A stretch of 23,169 nucleotides of DNA from an uncultured Campylobacter sp. (GCF_937997405.1 NZ_CALKTL010000158.1:1-23169); one strand, 5' to 3'; counted from the first letter of the stretch, positions 1 through 8,301 are shown. Translations and numbers: made by a program. Notes: a model not told the origin generated them from the letters alone.

Positions 1-158
1 TCGTTGATTATTTGCTTTAAAAGTCTAGTATATCAGTATTAAAGTATATTTTAAAATTTAAATTGCTACTGAAATTACCCCAACTTACTCCTAATTATAA
101 TTGAAAAAATTCTTTTAGCTTAAGGCAAAATTTCAATTTTATTTTAGGTAAGAATTTA

Positions 159-164
159 TATAAT
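159..164 (+). promoter_or_regulatory. Probable -10 box of the fdhF promoter
   Basis: A perfect TATAAT lies 60 bases before the fdhF start codon in very A/T-rich DNA, as in Campylobacter sigma-70 promoters, which rely on the -10 box and often lack a clear -35. The predicted leader is about 50 nt and ends in the ribosome binding site AAAGGAG at 212-218. The transcription start is inferred. Confidence 0.5.
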
Positions 165-223
165 TGTGCCGAAATTGCATATATGGTAATTTTGCATGTT
201 TAGTATTTTCGAAAGGAGAAAAT

Positions 224-2493
224 ATGGCGAATAAAGGCAAGGTCATATGCCCTTATTGTGGCACAGGCTGTCAAATCGAGCTGACTGCGGAAGACAATTA
301 TATCAAATCCGCAACCGGCGTAAGCGACAACCCCGTAAATCAAGGTTGTTTATGTTTGAAAGGTTATTACGGATGGAATTACGTAGGCTCTAGAGATAGG
401 CTTACTACTCCGCTAATTCGTAAAAAGAATGGCAAATTTAGTAAAGACGGCGATTTGGTCGAGGCTAGCTGGGACGAAGCGCTTGATTTGGTTGCTAAAA
501 AGATGCTCGAAGTTAAAAAGAAAAATACGGCGCCGACGCGATAGCCGGAAACTATTCTGCACGCTGTACGCATGAGGATAACTACGTAGCGCAGAAGCTA
601 CTTAGAATTTTAGGTACGAATAATATCGATCACTGCGCGCGCATTTGACACGCTCCGACTGTGGCAGGTCTTGCCAAAACAATCGGTAACGGAGCGGCTA
701 CAAATAGCTTCACGGAGATCGGAACTCACAGCAACTGCATTATGATGATCGGCTCAAACCCTGAAAATGGTCACCCGATCGTAGCTATGCACGTTCAAAG
801 AGCGTTAAATAGAGGCGCTAAACTCATCGTCATCGACCCGGTTAAGACGGAATTCGCAAATCGCGCAGATATCCACCTCCAGCTTGAGCCGGAGCACAAT
901 ATCCCAGTCATCAATGCTCTAATCCATGCTATTATCGACGAGGATTTGGTAAATCACGAATTCGTTGAGAAATACACTAAGGGTTTTGAATATGTAAAAG
1001 AGGCGGTTAAGGATTATTCGCCTGAGGCCGTAGCTAAATACACAAGGTTAAACGCTGAAGATATTAGAAAAGCAGCTAGAATTTACGCCACTACGCGACC
1101 TGCGGTTATCACGCACGGCATGGGTGTAACTCACTTCAACCACGGCGTGGGCGCAGTTTGCGACATTTCAAATTTAATGCTCGTAACGGGCAATGTGGGC
1201 GAGCTCGGAAGCGGCGATCTACCGATCCGTGGACAAGAAAACGTTCAAGGCTGCTGCGATATGGGAATGCTTCCTAACGTATTTACCGGCTATAAAGCCG
1301 TAACCGACGAGAGTGCCCGTGATTGGTTTGAACGCCAGTGGAATTTACCAAAAGGTCACCTAAACGGCAAGATCGGCATTCATAAAACCGAAGTGCCTGA
1401 CGCAATTCTTGATGGTAGGGTAAAATTTTTCTGGACGATGGGCGAAAACCCGGTTATGACCGATCCGAACGCAAACCACTTCTTGCGCGCGATTTCGCAG
1501 GTAGAGATGTATGTGATCCAAGATATTTTCTTAACTGAGACGAGTCGCAAAGCAGATGTCGTGCTTCCTGGAGCTTGCAGCGGCGAGAAGGAGGGCACTT
1601 ATGCTAACGCCGAGCGCCGCGTACAGCATAGCGAGATTGTGGTTGCCCCTCCGGGACAAGCTAGACAAGACTGGGCTATCATCTGCGAGCTTGCCAGACG
1701 CCTAGGACTAGGGGATTATTTCACATTCCAATCTCCAGAGCAGATTTGGGAAGAGGTGCGCAGGGTAGCTCCACACAATTACGGCGGAATGAGCTATTAC
1801 CGCATCAAAAAATACCACGGACTTCACTGGCCGTGCCCTGATGAGAATTCTATGGGCGGACCTGCATTGTACCTTGATAAAAAATTCTTTACTCCGGACG
1901 GTAAAGGAAATTTCGTCCCAGTTCTATTCGTGGATGATAAGAGCAAGATCGAAAGCGCCAAAGAGGAATTCGCAAAGCGTATGAATATGCCGAAAGATTA
2001 TCCTGTAATGGCGGGCTCGGTCGATGAGAAGACCGATGCAGAGTTTCCAATCCAGCTTCTGACTACGCGTAAGGTTTACGAGTACGCAGGAGGCGCGATG
2101 ACTAGGCGCTCTAAGACTGTCGAGCAAGGCGGCGACGCGATAGGACCGATTGCGGAAATGAATCCGAAACTCGCCGAGCGATACGGAATTTCACAGGGCG
2201 ATTTCATCGTCGCGTGGAGCCGCTACGGCTATATCGCGATCAAGGCGGACATCACCGAGTGTATAATGGATGGTATCATTCAGATGTCTTATCACTACTG
2301 GGAGAGCTGCTGCAACGAGCTAACTAGCGGCGGCTGGGATCTCATCGCCAAAACGCCTACGTTTAAGGCAGCGATTCAGATTAAAAAGATCGACGAAGAG
2401 GAATTTTTGCGTATTCGCGAGCTTAAGCGCATTAAGTTTCAGACCAACAAGGTCGTTTACGACGACTTCCACCACCATCCGATTAAATTCTAA
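224..2493 (+). CDS. fdhF: FdhF-type formate dehydrogenase, molybdenum/tungsten selenoprotein (one frameshift in the given sequence)
   Basis: Catalytic subunit that oxidises formate to CO2 at a bis-MGD cofactor. The start ATG at 224 follows AAAGGAG with 5-nt spacing. The N-terminus has the 4Fe-4S motif CPYCGTGC (Cys9, 12, 16) with the fourth Cys44 in LCLKG. The first frame stops at 542-544, but the neighbouring frame continues the family sequence from 526 (YGADAIAGNYSARCTHEDNY), so one A is missing from the A run at 521-525. That frame meets TGA at 646-648 in the context CARI-U-HAPTVAGL, matching E. coli FdhF CARV-U-HGPSVAGL, and then runs to TAA at 2491-2493. The restored product is about 756 aa with Sec near residue 142 (E. 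coli Sec140, 715 aa). No Tat or Sec signal peptide is visible, so it is probably cytoplasmic. It stands alone: no electron-transfer, hydrogenase or selenium genes lie nearby. Whether the frameshift is real or a sequencing error cannot be told here. Confidence 0.9.
646..686 (+). promoter_or_regulatory. Selenocysteine UGA codon and bacterial SECIS hairpin
   Basis: UGA at 646-648 is followed by a hairpin at the spacing expected for SelB-dependent recoding. The apical stem is GGCA (663-666) with TGCC (672-675), closing the five-base loop GGTCT (667-671), the same apical loop as in E. coli fdhF. A lower stem pairs CCGA (655-658) with TCGG (683-686), with an internal loop between. SelB bound to Sec-tRNA recognises this apical loop. 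The structure was derived by eye. Confidence 0.88.
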
Positions 2494-2509
2494 GAATTTA
2501 ATCTTATCC

Positions 2510-2545
2510 GTAGATTCGGGAGCTATGCTCCCGAATCTACTTTTT
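2510..2545 (+). terminator. Rho-independent terminator of fdhF
   Basis: A perfect 14-bp inverted repeat (2510-2523 with 2527-2540) closes a TAT loop and is followed at once by TTTTT at 2541-2545. It starts 16 bases after the fdhF stop, so fdhF is transcribed as a single gene or as the last gene of its unit. Confidence 0.92.
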
Positions 2546-3446
2546 AACAATCAATTCAAATAATATGAAATTTTGGCGATTTAGCCGTCTTGCGATATTT
2601 TAAAGATCAAAAATTTCAAGAATTCAATAAATTTCGCGGTATTAATACGCTTTTTTGCGTAGTTGCACTATCGATAAAAGGGCATAGAAATTTATCTGCT
2701 ATTTCATTTAATAGATGTGGCGGCAGAGACCAGGCATTCGTGATTTATCAAATCCTAATAAATTAGCCTTAATCAGAGCGGCGCAATGGAGTAAATTTTA
2801 AAGATAAGCATGATAATAAGGCTATTTTATCGCGACAAATCTTGCCAAATTACATTATTGATTAAATTTTAACGCGTGCAGGCTGATTTTATGCGAATTA
2901 GCCTATATTGCCAAGAAATGTCATAATTTTAATAACGCAAATGCAATTTTTGTAATTTTGATAGATGAATGCAAAAGGCTCATAGGCTTTTTTAAAATGC
3001 TAGACGCGGCTTTTAGTCTTAATGGTCGCAAATGCCGGTTTCTAGCATAACCGGAGTAGTTTCGCGCTCCGTCTGAAATCCATAAATTTTGATTTTAAAA
3101 TTTTAGATTTAAAATTCCGAATTCCGCCGTGCTTGGAGCTCGGAATTTTTATAATTTTATTTTATCGCGTGTTTTTGGCGTTCTATTTTCACGCGGGAGC
3201 CCTTTGCTGCACTAGATAGCGCTGCTTGCGATGTTAAAGCTATTGCGCCAAAGCTTCTGCCTGCTTGCGAACCAGATTTATGAACTGGGCTCTGATATTG
3301 AAGTTATTGTGCCAAAGCTGCTGCGGCAGAATTCCATCTACTTTATTTAAAAGTAGTTAGAATTTCTGCCGCTTGTCGCACCTGAGTTACTTATTGTGCC
3401 AGATCTGTTCGTCGCGCCTTAATTTTTATCGCTCGCAGCACCCGCT
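2546..3446. other. Long spacer without a recognisable gene
   Basis: About 900 bases between the fdhF terminator and the end of dctP. No long open frame, tRNA or known RNA was recognised. By hand I count about 15 RAATTY hexamers (one per 60 bp). From about 3200 the composition changes to recurring words such as GCTGCTTGC, GCGCCAAAGC/GTGCCAAAGC and CTGCCGC that continue into the 3' end of dctP. A small hairpin (2881-2888 with 2896-2903, one G-U pair) has no T-tract. The region may hold decayed genes, but nothing could be matched. Confidence 0.6.
3323..3372. repeat. Long imperfect inverted repeat in the dctP 3' spacer
   Basis: Outer arms GCGGCAGAATTC (3323-3334) and GAATTTCTGCCGC (3360-3372) pair with one bulged base. 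Inside, CTACTTT (3338-3344) pairs with AAAGTAG (3350-3356) around a five-base loop. There is no T-tract on either side, so a simple intrinsic terminator is not supported. It lies 75 bases beyond the dctP stop and could stabilise that mRNA's 3' end (inference). Confidence 0.5.
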
Positions 3447-4640
3447 TTACTTTGTCGCACTTAAATTTTTGCCGTCCGTCGCGTTAGAATCGCTTGCAGC
3501 GCCGTGATTTTCGCTGCTTGCAGAATCTGAGCTTGTCGTACCGCTAGGGCTTGCGGAGATTGGATTTGCTATGCTTTCGCCCGCGATGCCGCTTACGTTA
3601 TTTATGTAGGCTACGGTGCTTATTTTATTCCATTCTCTACCGATTTTCAAAAATGCGCGCTGGCTGTCTAGGATCTCTTTAAACATCGGATCTTTCGCCG
3701 CTTCTTCGTCTAAGATTTCATTCGTTGCTTTTTTAAGCGCGGCTATCACGTCCGCAGGGAAGTCGCGCACCTGCACGTCCGGAAACTGCGCTTTTAGCTC
3801 TGCCCAAATGCGAGCGTTTTCGTAAAAGCCCTTATTTTGGAAGTTCTCGCCGGCAAGTCTTGCTGCAGCCTCTAAGATCGCTTGAAGATCCGCAGGCAGC
3901 TTCTCTAGCGCCTTTTGATTTACCAGCAGCTGGCAGTCTCCCATAGGCTCTTGCCAGCCTGTGTAGTAGTATTTAGCCACTTTGTGAAATCCAAGCGGCA
4001 TATCATAGACGGGGCTTACCCACTCGACTGCGTCGATCGTGCCCATCTCTAACGCCATAAATAGTTCGCCCGTAGGCACCGTGTTTATAGTAGCACCTAG
4101 CTTGCTCATCACCTCTCCGCCTAGCCCCGGTATGCGGAATTTAAGCCCTTGCAGATCCGCGACCGAGTTGATCTCTTTTTTAAACCAGCCGCCCATTTGC
4201 ATGCCGGTAGATCCCATCAAAAAGGTCTTCATGCCGTATTGCGCGAACATCTTATCATTAAGCTCTCGCCCACCACCATAATAATACCACGCGTGCTGCT
4301 CATCGGTAGTCATACCGAAAGGCACTGCCGTCCAGAGCATAGTTTTGGCGTCTTTGCCTTTATAATAATAAAGCGAAGTATATCCTAGATCGTATTGACC
4401 GCTTTTGACGAAGTCGAATATGCCAAAGCTTGCCTTGTGCTTGCTCGGTGTATCGATACGGATCTGAAGCCTGCCACCACTAAGGCTTTCGGCATAGTTT
4501 TTAAAATCCTCAGCAGCAGCGCCCAAAACGGGCGTAGTCGCCTCCCACGTACTAGCAAGTCTTAGGCGATAAACCTTATCGTCGCCGAAAAGCTGCGAGC
4601 CCAAAAGCATGAGACATGCAAACAAAAAAATCTTTTTCAT
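3447..4640 (-). CDS. TRAP transporter periplasmic substrate-binding protein (DctP family)
   Basis: Periplasmic solute receptor of a tripartite ATP-independent transporter. The signal peptide covers about residues 1-19 (MKKIFLFACLMLLGSQLFG). The mature part begins YRLRLASTW and carries the family hallmarks RIPGLGGEVMSKLGA, TVPTGELFMALEMGTIDAVEW and a YYTGWQEP segment, typical of the group that binds oxo-acids or other carboxylates; the substrate is not readable. It is 397 aa, and the last ~45 residues are a Ser/Ala/Asn-rich low-complexity tail beyond the normal fold. The start ATG follows AAAGGAT. No membrane subunits (DctQ, DctM) are adjacent, so it is an orphan receptor that must work with a distant permease or be a leftover. 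Confidence 0.9.
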   Translation of the reverse strand: MKKIFLFACLMLLGSQLFGDDKVYRLRLASTWEATTPVLGAAAEDFKNYAESLSGGRLQIRIDTPSKHKASFGIFDFVKSGQYDLGYTSLYYYKGKDAKTMLWTAVPFGMTTDEQHAWYYYGGGRELNDKMFAQYGMKTFLMGSTGMQMGGWFKKEINSVADLQGLKFRIPGLGGEVMSKLGATINTVPTGELFMALEMGTIDAVEWVSPVYDMPLGFHKVAKYYYTGWQEPMGDCQLLVNQKALEKLPADLQAILEAAARLAGENFQNKGFYENARIWAELKAQFPDVQVRDFPADVIAALKKATNEILDEEAAKDPMFKEILDSQRAFLKIGREWNKISTVAYINNVSGIAGESIANPISASPSGTTSSDSASSENHGAASDSNATDGKNLSATK

Positions 4641-5702
4641 TTATATCCTTTCATAAAGTTTTAAATTCATAAAATTTCAAAATTTAGCGCGCCGCCGGCT
4701 TAAAATTTAATCGCGTCCTGCGTCACTGCTACGAAATTCTGCTTCACGGTGCCTATTTTATCGATACGTTGCTTTCTATTCTATTTTACGACGTTTCATC
4801 TTATAGGCACTTTGCTTTGTAGACATCTTATTTCGCGACATTTTACTTCTTAGCGCCCTGCCCAAGCTTTTTTATTTTACAATGCCTGACTTTGCGACGA
4901 TAGAGCGCCATGTTAGTTTTATTTCGCCGCGTTCGGGCGTACTTACCTACACCTGCATCATATCTAGCGATAATATTTTATCAAGCGCGCTTATTTAAAA
5001 GCTTCCGGCTCAGATCTATTTTGCTTAGAAATAACAAAAGTATCTTAAATGCCATCTTTGCGCTTTTGCAGATAAAATTCTCCTTTTCTTTCAAAGCGAG
5101 CTTTGTCATTATCGGCAAGCTTAGACGCTATGCCATTTTTTGATCTTAGACGGCAGAATCGTGCTTTTAAATTTAAAATTCCGCAATCTGCACAATCTTC
5201 GCGCCACACTGGCAAGCAAAGATTTAGCCTTTATATTTGAATTTTGCGCCTTAGTTGAGCGCAAAATTCCGCGCGGAGTTTTGATGCAAATTCCGCGCGA
5301 AGCCTAGATTAGAATTTTATGCAGAGCCACCCCGCGTTGTCTAAAATTTTTTGCAAAATTCCGTGCCGCAAAATGCACTTAAAATTTTAAATTTGCTATT
5401 GCGCGGAATTTCTTAGCGTAAATTCTAAGCCTTGAAATTTTGCTCTTGTTTGACAGCATAAAATTTTAAAACAAAATTCTACAGCCATCATGCCTTAAAA
5501 TTTTATTCGCAAAGCCTACTTGCTAAATTTTAAAATTTTAAATCTAAACCCGCAAAATTCCGTATTTTAGAAATTCTATTTCGCAAAATTTTATCTCGCG
5601 GATTTATCACTCCATAAATTTCTGCGTTTGGTAAAATTTTGCTCCGCAAGTTTGCGCTTCGTAAAATTCTAGCTCGCAAAATTTCGCTTAAAATTTCGCG
5701 AG
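4641..5702. other. Gene-poor spacer densely packed with RAATTY hexamers
   Basis: About 1060 bases between dctP and the small protein gene. A 77-codon open frame at 4910-5143 has no ribosome binding site or recognisable family and is not called. From 5161 to 5700 the sequence is a degenerate array of AAATTT, AAATTC and GAATTT hexamers separated by short C/G-containing words such as CGC, GCCGC and CTCGC. A hand count gives 26 RAATTY sites in 540 bp, about one per 21 bp. No ordered unit length is evident, so it is not a classical tandem repeat or CRISPR. Confidence 0.65.
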
Positions 5703-5945
5703 CTAGCCCTTATTTTCAAATAACTCCGCGTGTTTGCTACGCAAAAACTCTACCACGGCGATCACTTCGTCCGCGCCGCTAGCGTCCGAGTTCGCAAGCA
5801 CCGTGTCGATGTTTTCGATATACAGCTGCGCCGCATCGGCGAGCCGCTCGCGCTTCACGCCAGCATAAAGCAGCATCGCGTCAAGCAGGATATTAATCTC
5901 GTAGATGAGGTCCTGCTCGGCGATTTTTTCGTCATTATTTTTCAT
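5703..5945 (-). CDS. Small conserved-looking protein of unknown function, third gene of the Rrf2-DHH unit
   Basis: 80 aa, acidic, predicted largely helical, with no membrane segment, cysteines or known motif (starts MKNNDEKIAEQDLIYEIN, ends HAELFENKG). Its ATG lies inside the last codons of the DHH phosphoesterase gene (11-nt overlap), and AAGGAAG just upstream can serve as ribosome binding site. The overlap and plausible protein composition argue that it is real and translationally coupled to the DHH protein. I do not recognise the family. Confidence 0.72.
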   Translation of the reverse strand: MKNNDEKIAEQDLIYEINILLDAMLLYAGVKRERLADAAQLYIENIDTVLANSDASGADEVIAVVEFLRSKHAELFENKG

Positions 5946-6987
5946 CTTCTTCCTTTGAAATTTGGGTTTTTTTCTCGATCAGATCCACGATTTGCGCCTT
6001 TACGGCTTCGTACGAGCTCGCGTCCTTAAAGCCTGCAAACATCCCGCCGCTCGCGTTTACGTGCCCGCCGCCGCCGAGGAGCAGCTTTGCCATTTCGCTT
6101 ACGTCGATCTTGCCGTCGGCGCGGAAGCTGAGTGTTTTTTTGCTCGTTACGTCGATGAAAAAATCGACATCGGGGTTTTGCGTCAAAAAGTCGTTGCCGA
6201 TGACGCTTACGTTGCCGATATTGTAGGTCAAAATGCCCTTTTTATCGAGGTAGTCGATCGCAAAGCGCTGCTTTTGCGCGCTTAGACGGGCGACTACGAA
6301 ATGCGAGACGAGATTGCTTAGCGTATCGTCGCGTTCGCTTTTAAAAAATTCTTTCTTTATGCCGTGGAGTGCACTATCTAGCGCGATGTGCGCGCTCGGC
6401 TCATTTTGAAATTTAAAAATTTTTTCTAGCAAGAAAAAGATATAATCCCTGCTCTCCCGCTCAAACATGATCTTATTGATCTCTTTCGCGCCCGAGACCA
6501 TGCCGAGGCAGACCTTGCCGAGCTCAAACTCGCTCTCGTCTTTCAGCCAGATGTCCACGGCGTTTACGATGCGCACGAGTTTATCCAGCCGCGGCGAGCC
6601 GCCGAACATCGCGCTGAAAAAATCATAGGTGATCTTCGTGGCGCAGCGCGATGAATCCAAAAAATACCACGGGAATTTTTTCGCGCACTCAAGTCCGCTT
6701 TGATGATGATCCAAAAGGATCACGCGGGCGTTGCGGCGCGCCAGTTCGCCGCTAAATTTCTCGCACTGCGCGGGTAGTAAATTTAGATCGGTGATCAAAA
6801 CCAGGCTTTTCTCGTCTGCGTCTGCGGCAAGCCGCTCGTCGATGCGAGCGAGGATGAGCTCAAATTTTTCGTTTATCTCCTTGCCGTAGTTGGCGTTGAA
6901 AAATTCCACGTCTGTCAAATAGTGCGCCGCGACGAACTGCGCGCCGTAGCCGTCCAGATCGGTGTGGCTGAGGTGATATATTTTCAT
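5935..6987 (-). CDS. DHH/DHHA1-family phosphoesterase
   Basis: 350 aa. The N-terminal DHH domain has the metal-binding motif TDLDG (Asp10, Asp12), a further TD at 66-67 and LLDHHQSG with Asp93-His94-His95. The C-terminal DHHA1 domain carries the substrate motif GGGGHVNASGG at 305-315. This two-domain layout is shared by NrnA-type nanoRNases/pAp phosphatases and by cyclic dinucleotide phosphodiesterases; no membrane, PAS or GGDEF parts are seen, so it is a soluble stand-alone enzyme. The exact substrate cannot be read. The start overlaps the Rrf2 stop by 4 nt (ATGA), so the two are co-translated; the DHH protein may belong to the regulator's regulon (inference). Confidence 0.9.
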   Translation of the reverse strand: MKIYHLSHTDLDGYGAQFVAAHYLTDVEFFNANYGKEINEKFELILARIDERLAADADEKSLVLITDLNLLPAQCEKFSGELARRNARVILLDHHQSGLECAKKFPWYFLDSSRCATKITYDFFSAMFGGSPRLDKLVRIVNAVDIWLKDESEFELGKVCLGMVSGAKEINKIMFERESRDYIFFLLEKIFKFQNEPSAHIALDSALHGIKKEFFKSERDDTLSNLVSHFVVARLSAQKQRFAIDYLDKKGILTYNIGNVSVIGNDFLTQNPDVDFFIDVTSKKTLSFRADGKIDVSEMAKLLLGGGGHVNASGGMFAGFKDASSYEAVKAQIVDLIEKKTQISKEEDEK

Positions 6988-7397
6988 TTGCGCTCTTTGC
7001 CGATGATATCTGCTAGCGTGATTGTATCCATATACTCATCGACTTTCTCTTGAAGCTCGCCAAACATTAGATTGACGCGGCACAGCGTGCGACCGTTCGG
7101 GCAGGCGTCGATCCCCTCGGCGGTGCAGTCAAATACCGTCGCCTTGCGTCTTTCGGCGCTTTTGATGATCTCGCTTAGCGTGATCTCGTCCGCATTGCGC
7201 GCGAGTACAAAGCCGCCTTTGGCGCCTTTGAAGGAATTCAAAAGTCTCGCGCGAGCCAAATTTTGTAAAATTTTAGCCAAAAAGCTGCGTGAAATTCCAA
7301 GCTCGCTAGAGATCGAATCGACATCCATCGATTCCTCCTTACCCGCGATGCAGATCATTGAAAGCAGGGCGTATTCGCTTGCTTTTGTAAAAAGCAT
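6984..7397 (-). CDS. Rrf2/IscR-family transcriptional regulator with three conserved cysteines
   Basis: 137 aa. An N-terminal winged helix (MLFTKASEYALLSMICIA, then helix-turn-helix residues about 25-50 with SRSFLAKILQNL) is followed by the wing GAKGGFVLAR (58-67). The cysteines lie in DCTAEGIDACPNGRTLC at residues 91, 99 and 106, the position where IscR, NsrR and RsrR bind a Fe-S cluster, so redox, iron or nitric-oxide sensing is likely; the signal is not readable. The start ATG follows AAAGGAGAG. A -10-like TAAAAT on the minus strand (7427-7432) lies in the ~100-bp region shared with divergent rpsO. Such regulators often repress their own operon. Confidence 0.9.
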   Translation of the reverse strand: MLFTKASEYALLSMICIAGKEESMDVDSISSELGISRSFLAKILQNLARARLLNSFKGAKGGFVLARNADEITLSEIIKSAERRKATVFDCTAEGIDACPNGRTLCRVNLMFGELQEKVDEYMDTITLADIIGKERK

Positions 7398-7464
7398 TTA
7401 TTCTCTCCTTTGGTCTGAAAGCGTGCATTTTACACAAAGAAAGCAAAAATTTAGGTTAATTAAG

Positions 7465-7470
7465 TATAAT
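7465..7470 (+). promoter_or_regulatory. -10 box of the rpsO promoter
   Basis: TATAAT lies 32 bases before the rpsO start in A/T-rich DNA (TTAATTAAG immediately upstream). The resulting leader is short, about 25 nt, and includes the strong ribosome binding site AGGAGG at 7491-7496. The divergent Rrf2 gene starts 67 bases upstream. Confidence 0.6.
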
Positions 7471-7501
7471 CGCTTCCTATTTTACCGATCAGGAGGTCAT
7501 C

Positions 7502-7774
7502 ATGGCTTTAGACACGGCTCAAAAGGCACAGATAGTTGCGAAATTCGCTAGAAGAGAGAAAGATACAGGTTCTGCTGAGGTGCAAATCGCGCTTCTTACC
7601 GAGAGGATCACGCTTCTTACCACTCATTTGCAAGCAAATCCGAAAGATTTTTCATCTCGCTTAGGACTGCTAAAGCTAGTAGGTCAGCGCAAAAGAATGA
7701 TGAAATATCTTAAAAACAAAGACTACGCAGTTTACTCTAAGCTCGTTAGCGAGTTAAATTTAAGAGATAAATAA
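7502..7774 (+). CDS. rpsO: 30S ribosomal protein S15 (uS15)
   Basis: 90 aa, the usual S15 length. The sequence is diagnostic: TGSAEVQIALLTERI, LTTHL, KDFSSRLGLLKLVGQRKRM, YLKNKD and Y-SKLVSELNLRDK. S15 binds the 16S rRNA central domain early in 30S assembly. The start ATG has AGGAGG at 5-nt spacing. The gene is a single-gene unit with its own promoter and a strong terminator. The divergent Rrf2 neighbour matches my recollection of C. jejuni order. Confidence 0.98.
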   Translation: MALDTAQKAQIVAKFARREKDTGSAEVQIALLTERITLLTTHLQANPKDFSSRLGLLKLVGQRKRMMKYLKNKDYAVYSKLVSELNLRDK

Positions 7775-7823
7775 GCTTCTTTGCTCGCGGCGGCGTTTAT
7801 TTCGTCACTGCGATTTATACACG

Positions 7824-7852
7824 GCGTCCGTCAAACGACGGACGCTTTTTTT
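7824..7852 (+). terminator. Rho-independent terminator of rpsO
   Basis: A perfect 9-bp stem GCGTCCGTC (7824-7832) with GACGGACGC (7837-7845), loop AAAC, followed by seven T (7846-7852), about 50 bases beyond the rpsO stop. Confidence 0.93.
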
Positions 7853-7965
7853 GTGCTCAAAATTTCGGCTTCCGTCTCGCTTACGAAATGTTTAAATTTA
7901 TTTGGAATTTTTGAAGGTTGGCTAAATTCAGTACGGATGAGTAAATTTAATTTTAAAGGATTTTT

Positions 7966-8301
7966 GTGGGTTATTTCCACGGTATCGCGATTGATGTGAA
8001 AAAAGAGTCCGGATCCCACACAGACAGCCCCGCAGATGCGGGTATTTCTAATGATGCAGCTTATGCAGCGGTATGACAATTTCGATTAAAAGGGCAGGGC
8101 GCGGACGTTTTTAAAATAAAAACGGACGATGGTTTTTATATTTTTAAAGGTGATGAAATCGCCGGCTATGCTCCCGCTAGCCATGATAGCAAAGAAAAAG
8201 AATGCTTAAAAAATGTCTCAAAAGGTGTAGATACCTTAGGCGCTTATCGTTGCCTGAGCCCATTTTGCCGGCCGGGAGACACGGAGTGGGTTATATTGTG
8301 A
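7966..8301 (+). pseudogene. Unknown ORF interrupted by one in-frame TGA
   Basis: A frame opens at GTG 7966 with AAAGGA at 7955-7960 (5-nt spacing), encodes 36 residues beginning VGYFHGIAIDVKKESG, stops at TGA 8074-8076, and then continues in the same frame for 74 codons (QFRLKGQGADVFKIKTDDGF ... RPGDTEWVIL) to TGA at 8299-8301. Restored it would be about 111 codons of sensible composition. No SECIS-like hairpin follows the TGA, so a nonsense mutation is the simplest reading; a short real peptide plus a dead remnant is the alternative. The 3' end overlaps the next gene, which suggests the pair was an operon. No family was recognised. Confidence 0.5.

Noticed and set aside
515..526. Programmed -1 ribosomal frameshift in fdhF
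   Set aside because: No X XXY YYZ heptamer in the correct phase: the zero-frame contexts are T AAA AAG and G AAA AAT, so re-pairing after slippage is poor. An indel is simpler.
2881..2903. 8-bp hairpin as a terminator or small RNA
   Set aside because: One G-U pair, no T-tract and no promoter evidence.
4910..5143. 77-codon open frame in the spacer
   Set aside because: No ribosome binding site, no recognisable family and neighbouring DNA of the same composition is non-coding.
8074..8076. TGA as a second selenocysteine codon
   Set aside because: No hairpin with a suitable loop follows at SECIS distance and no Cys/Sec family context is visible.
7831..8079. Minus-strand 82-codon frame over the rpsO terminator
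   Set aside because: It runs through the terminator and has no ribosome binding site; the plus-strand frame is better supported.
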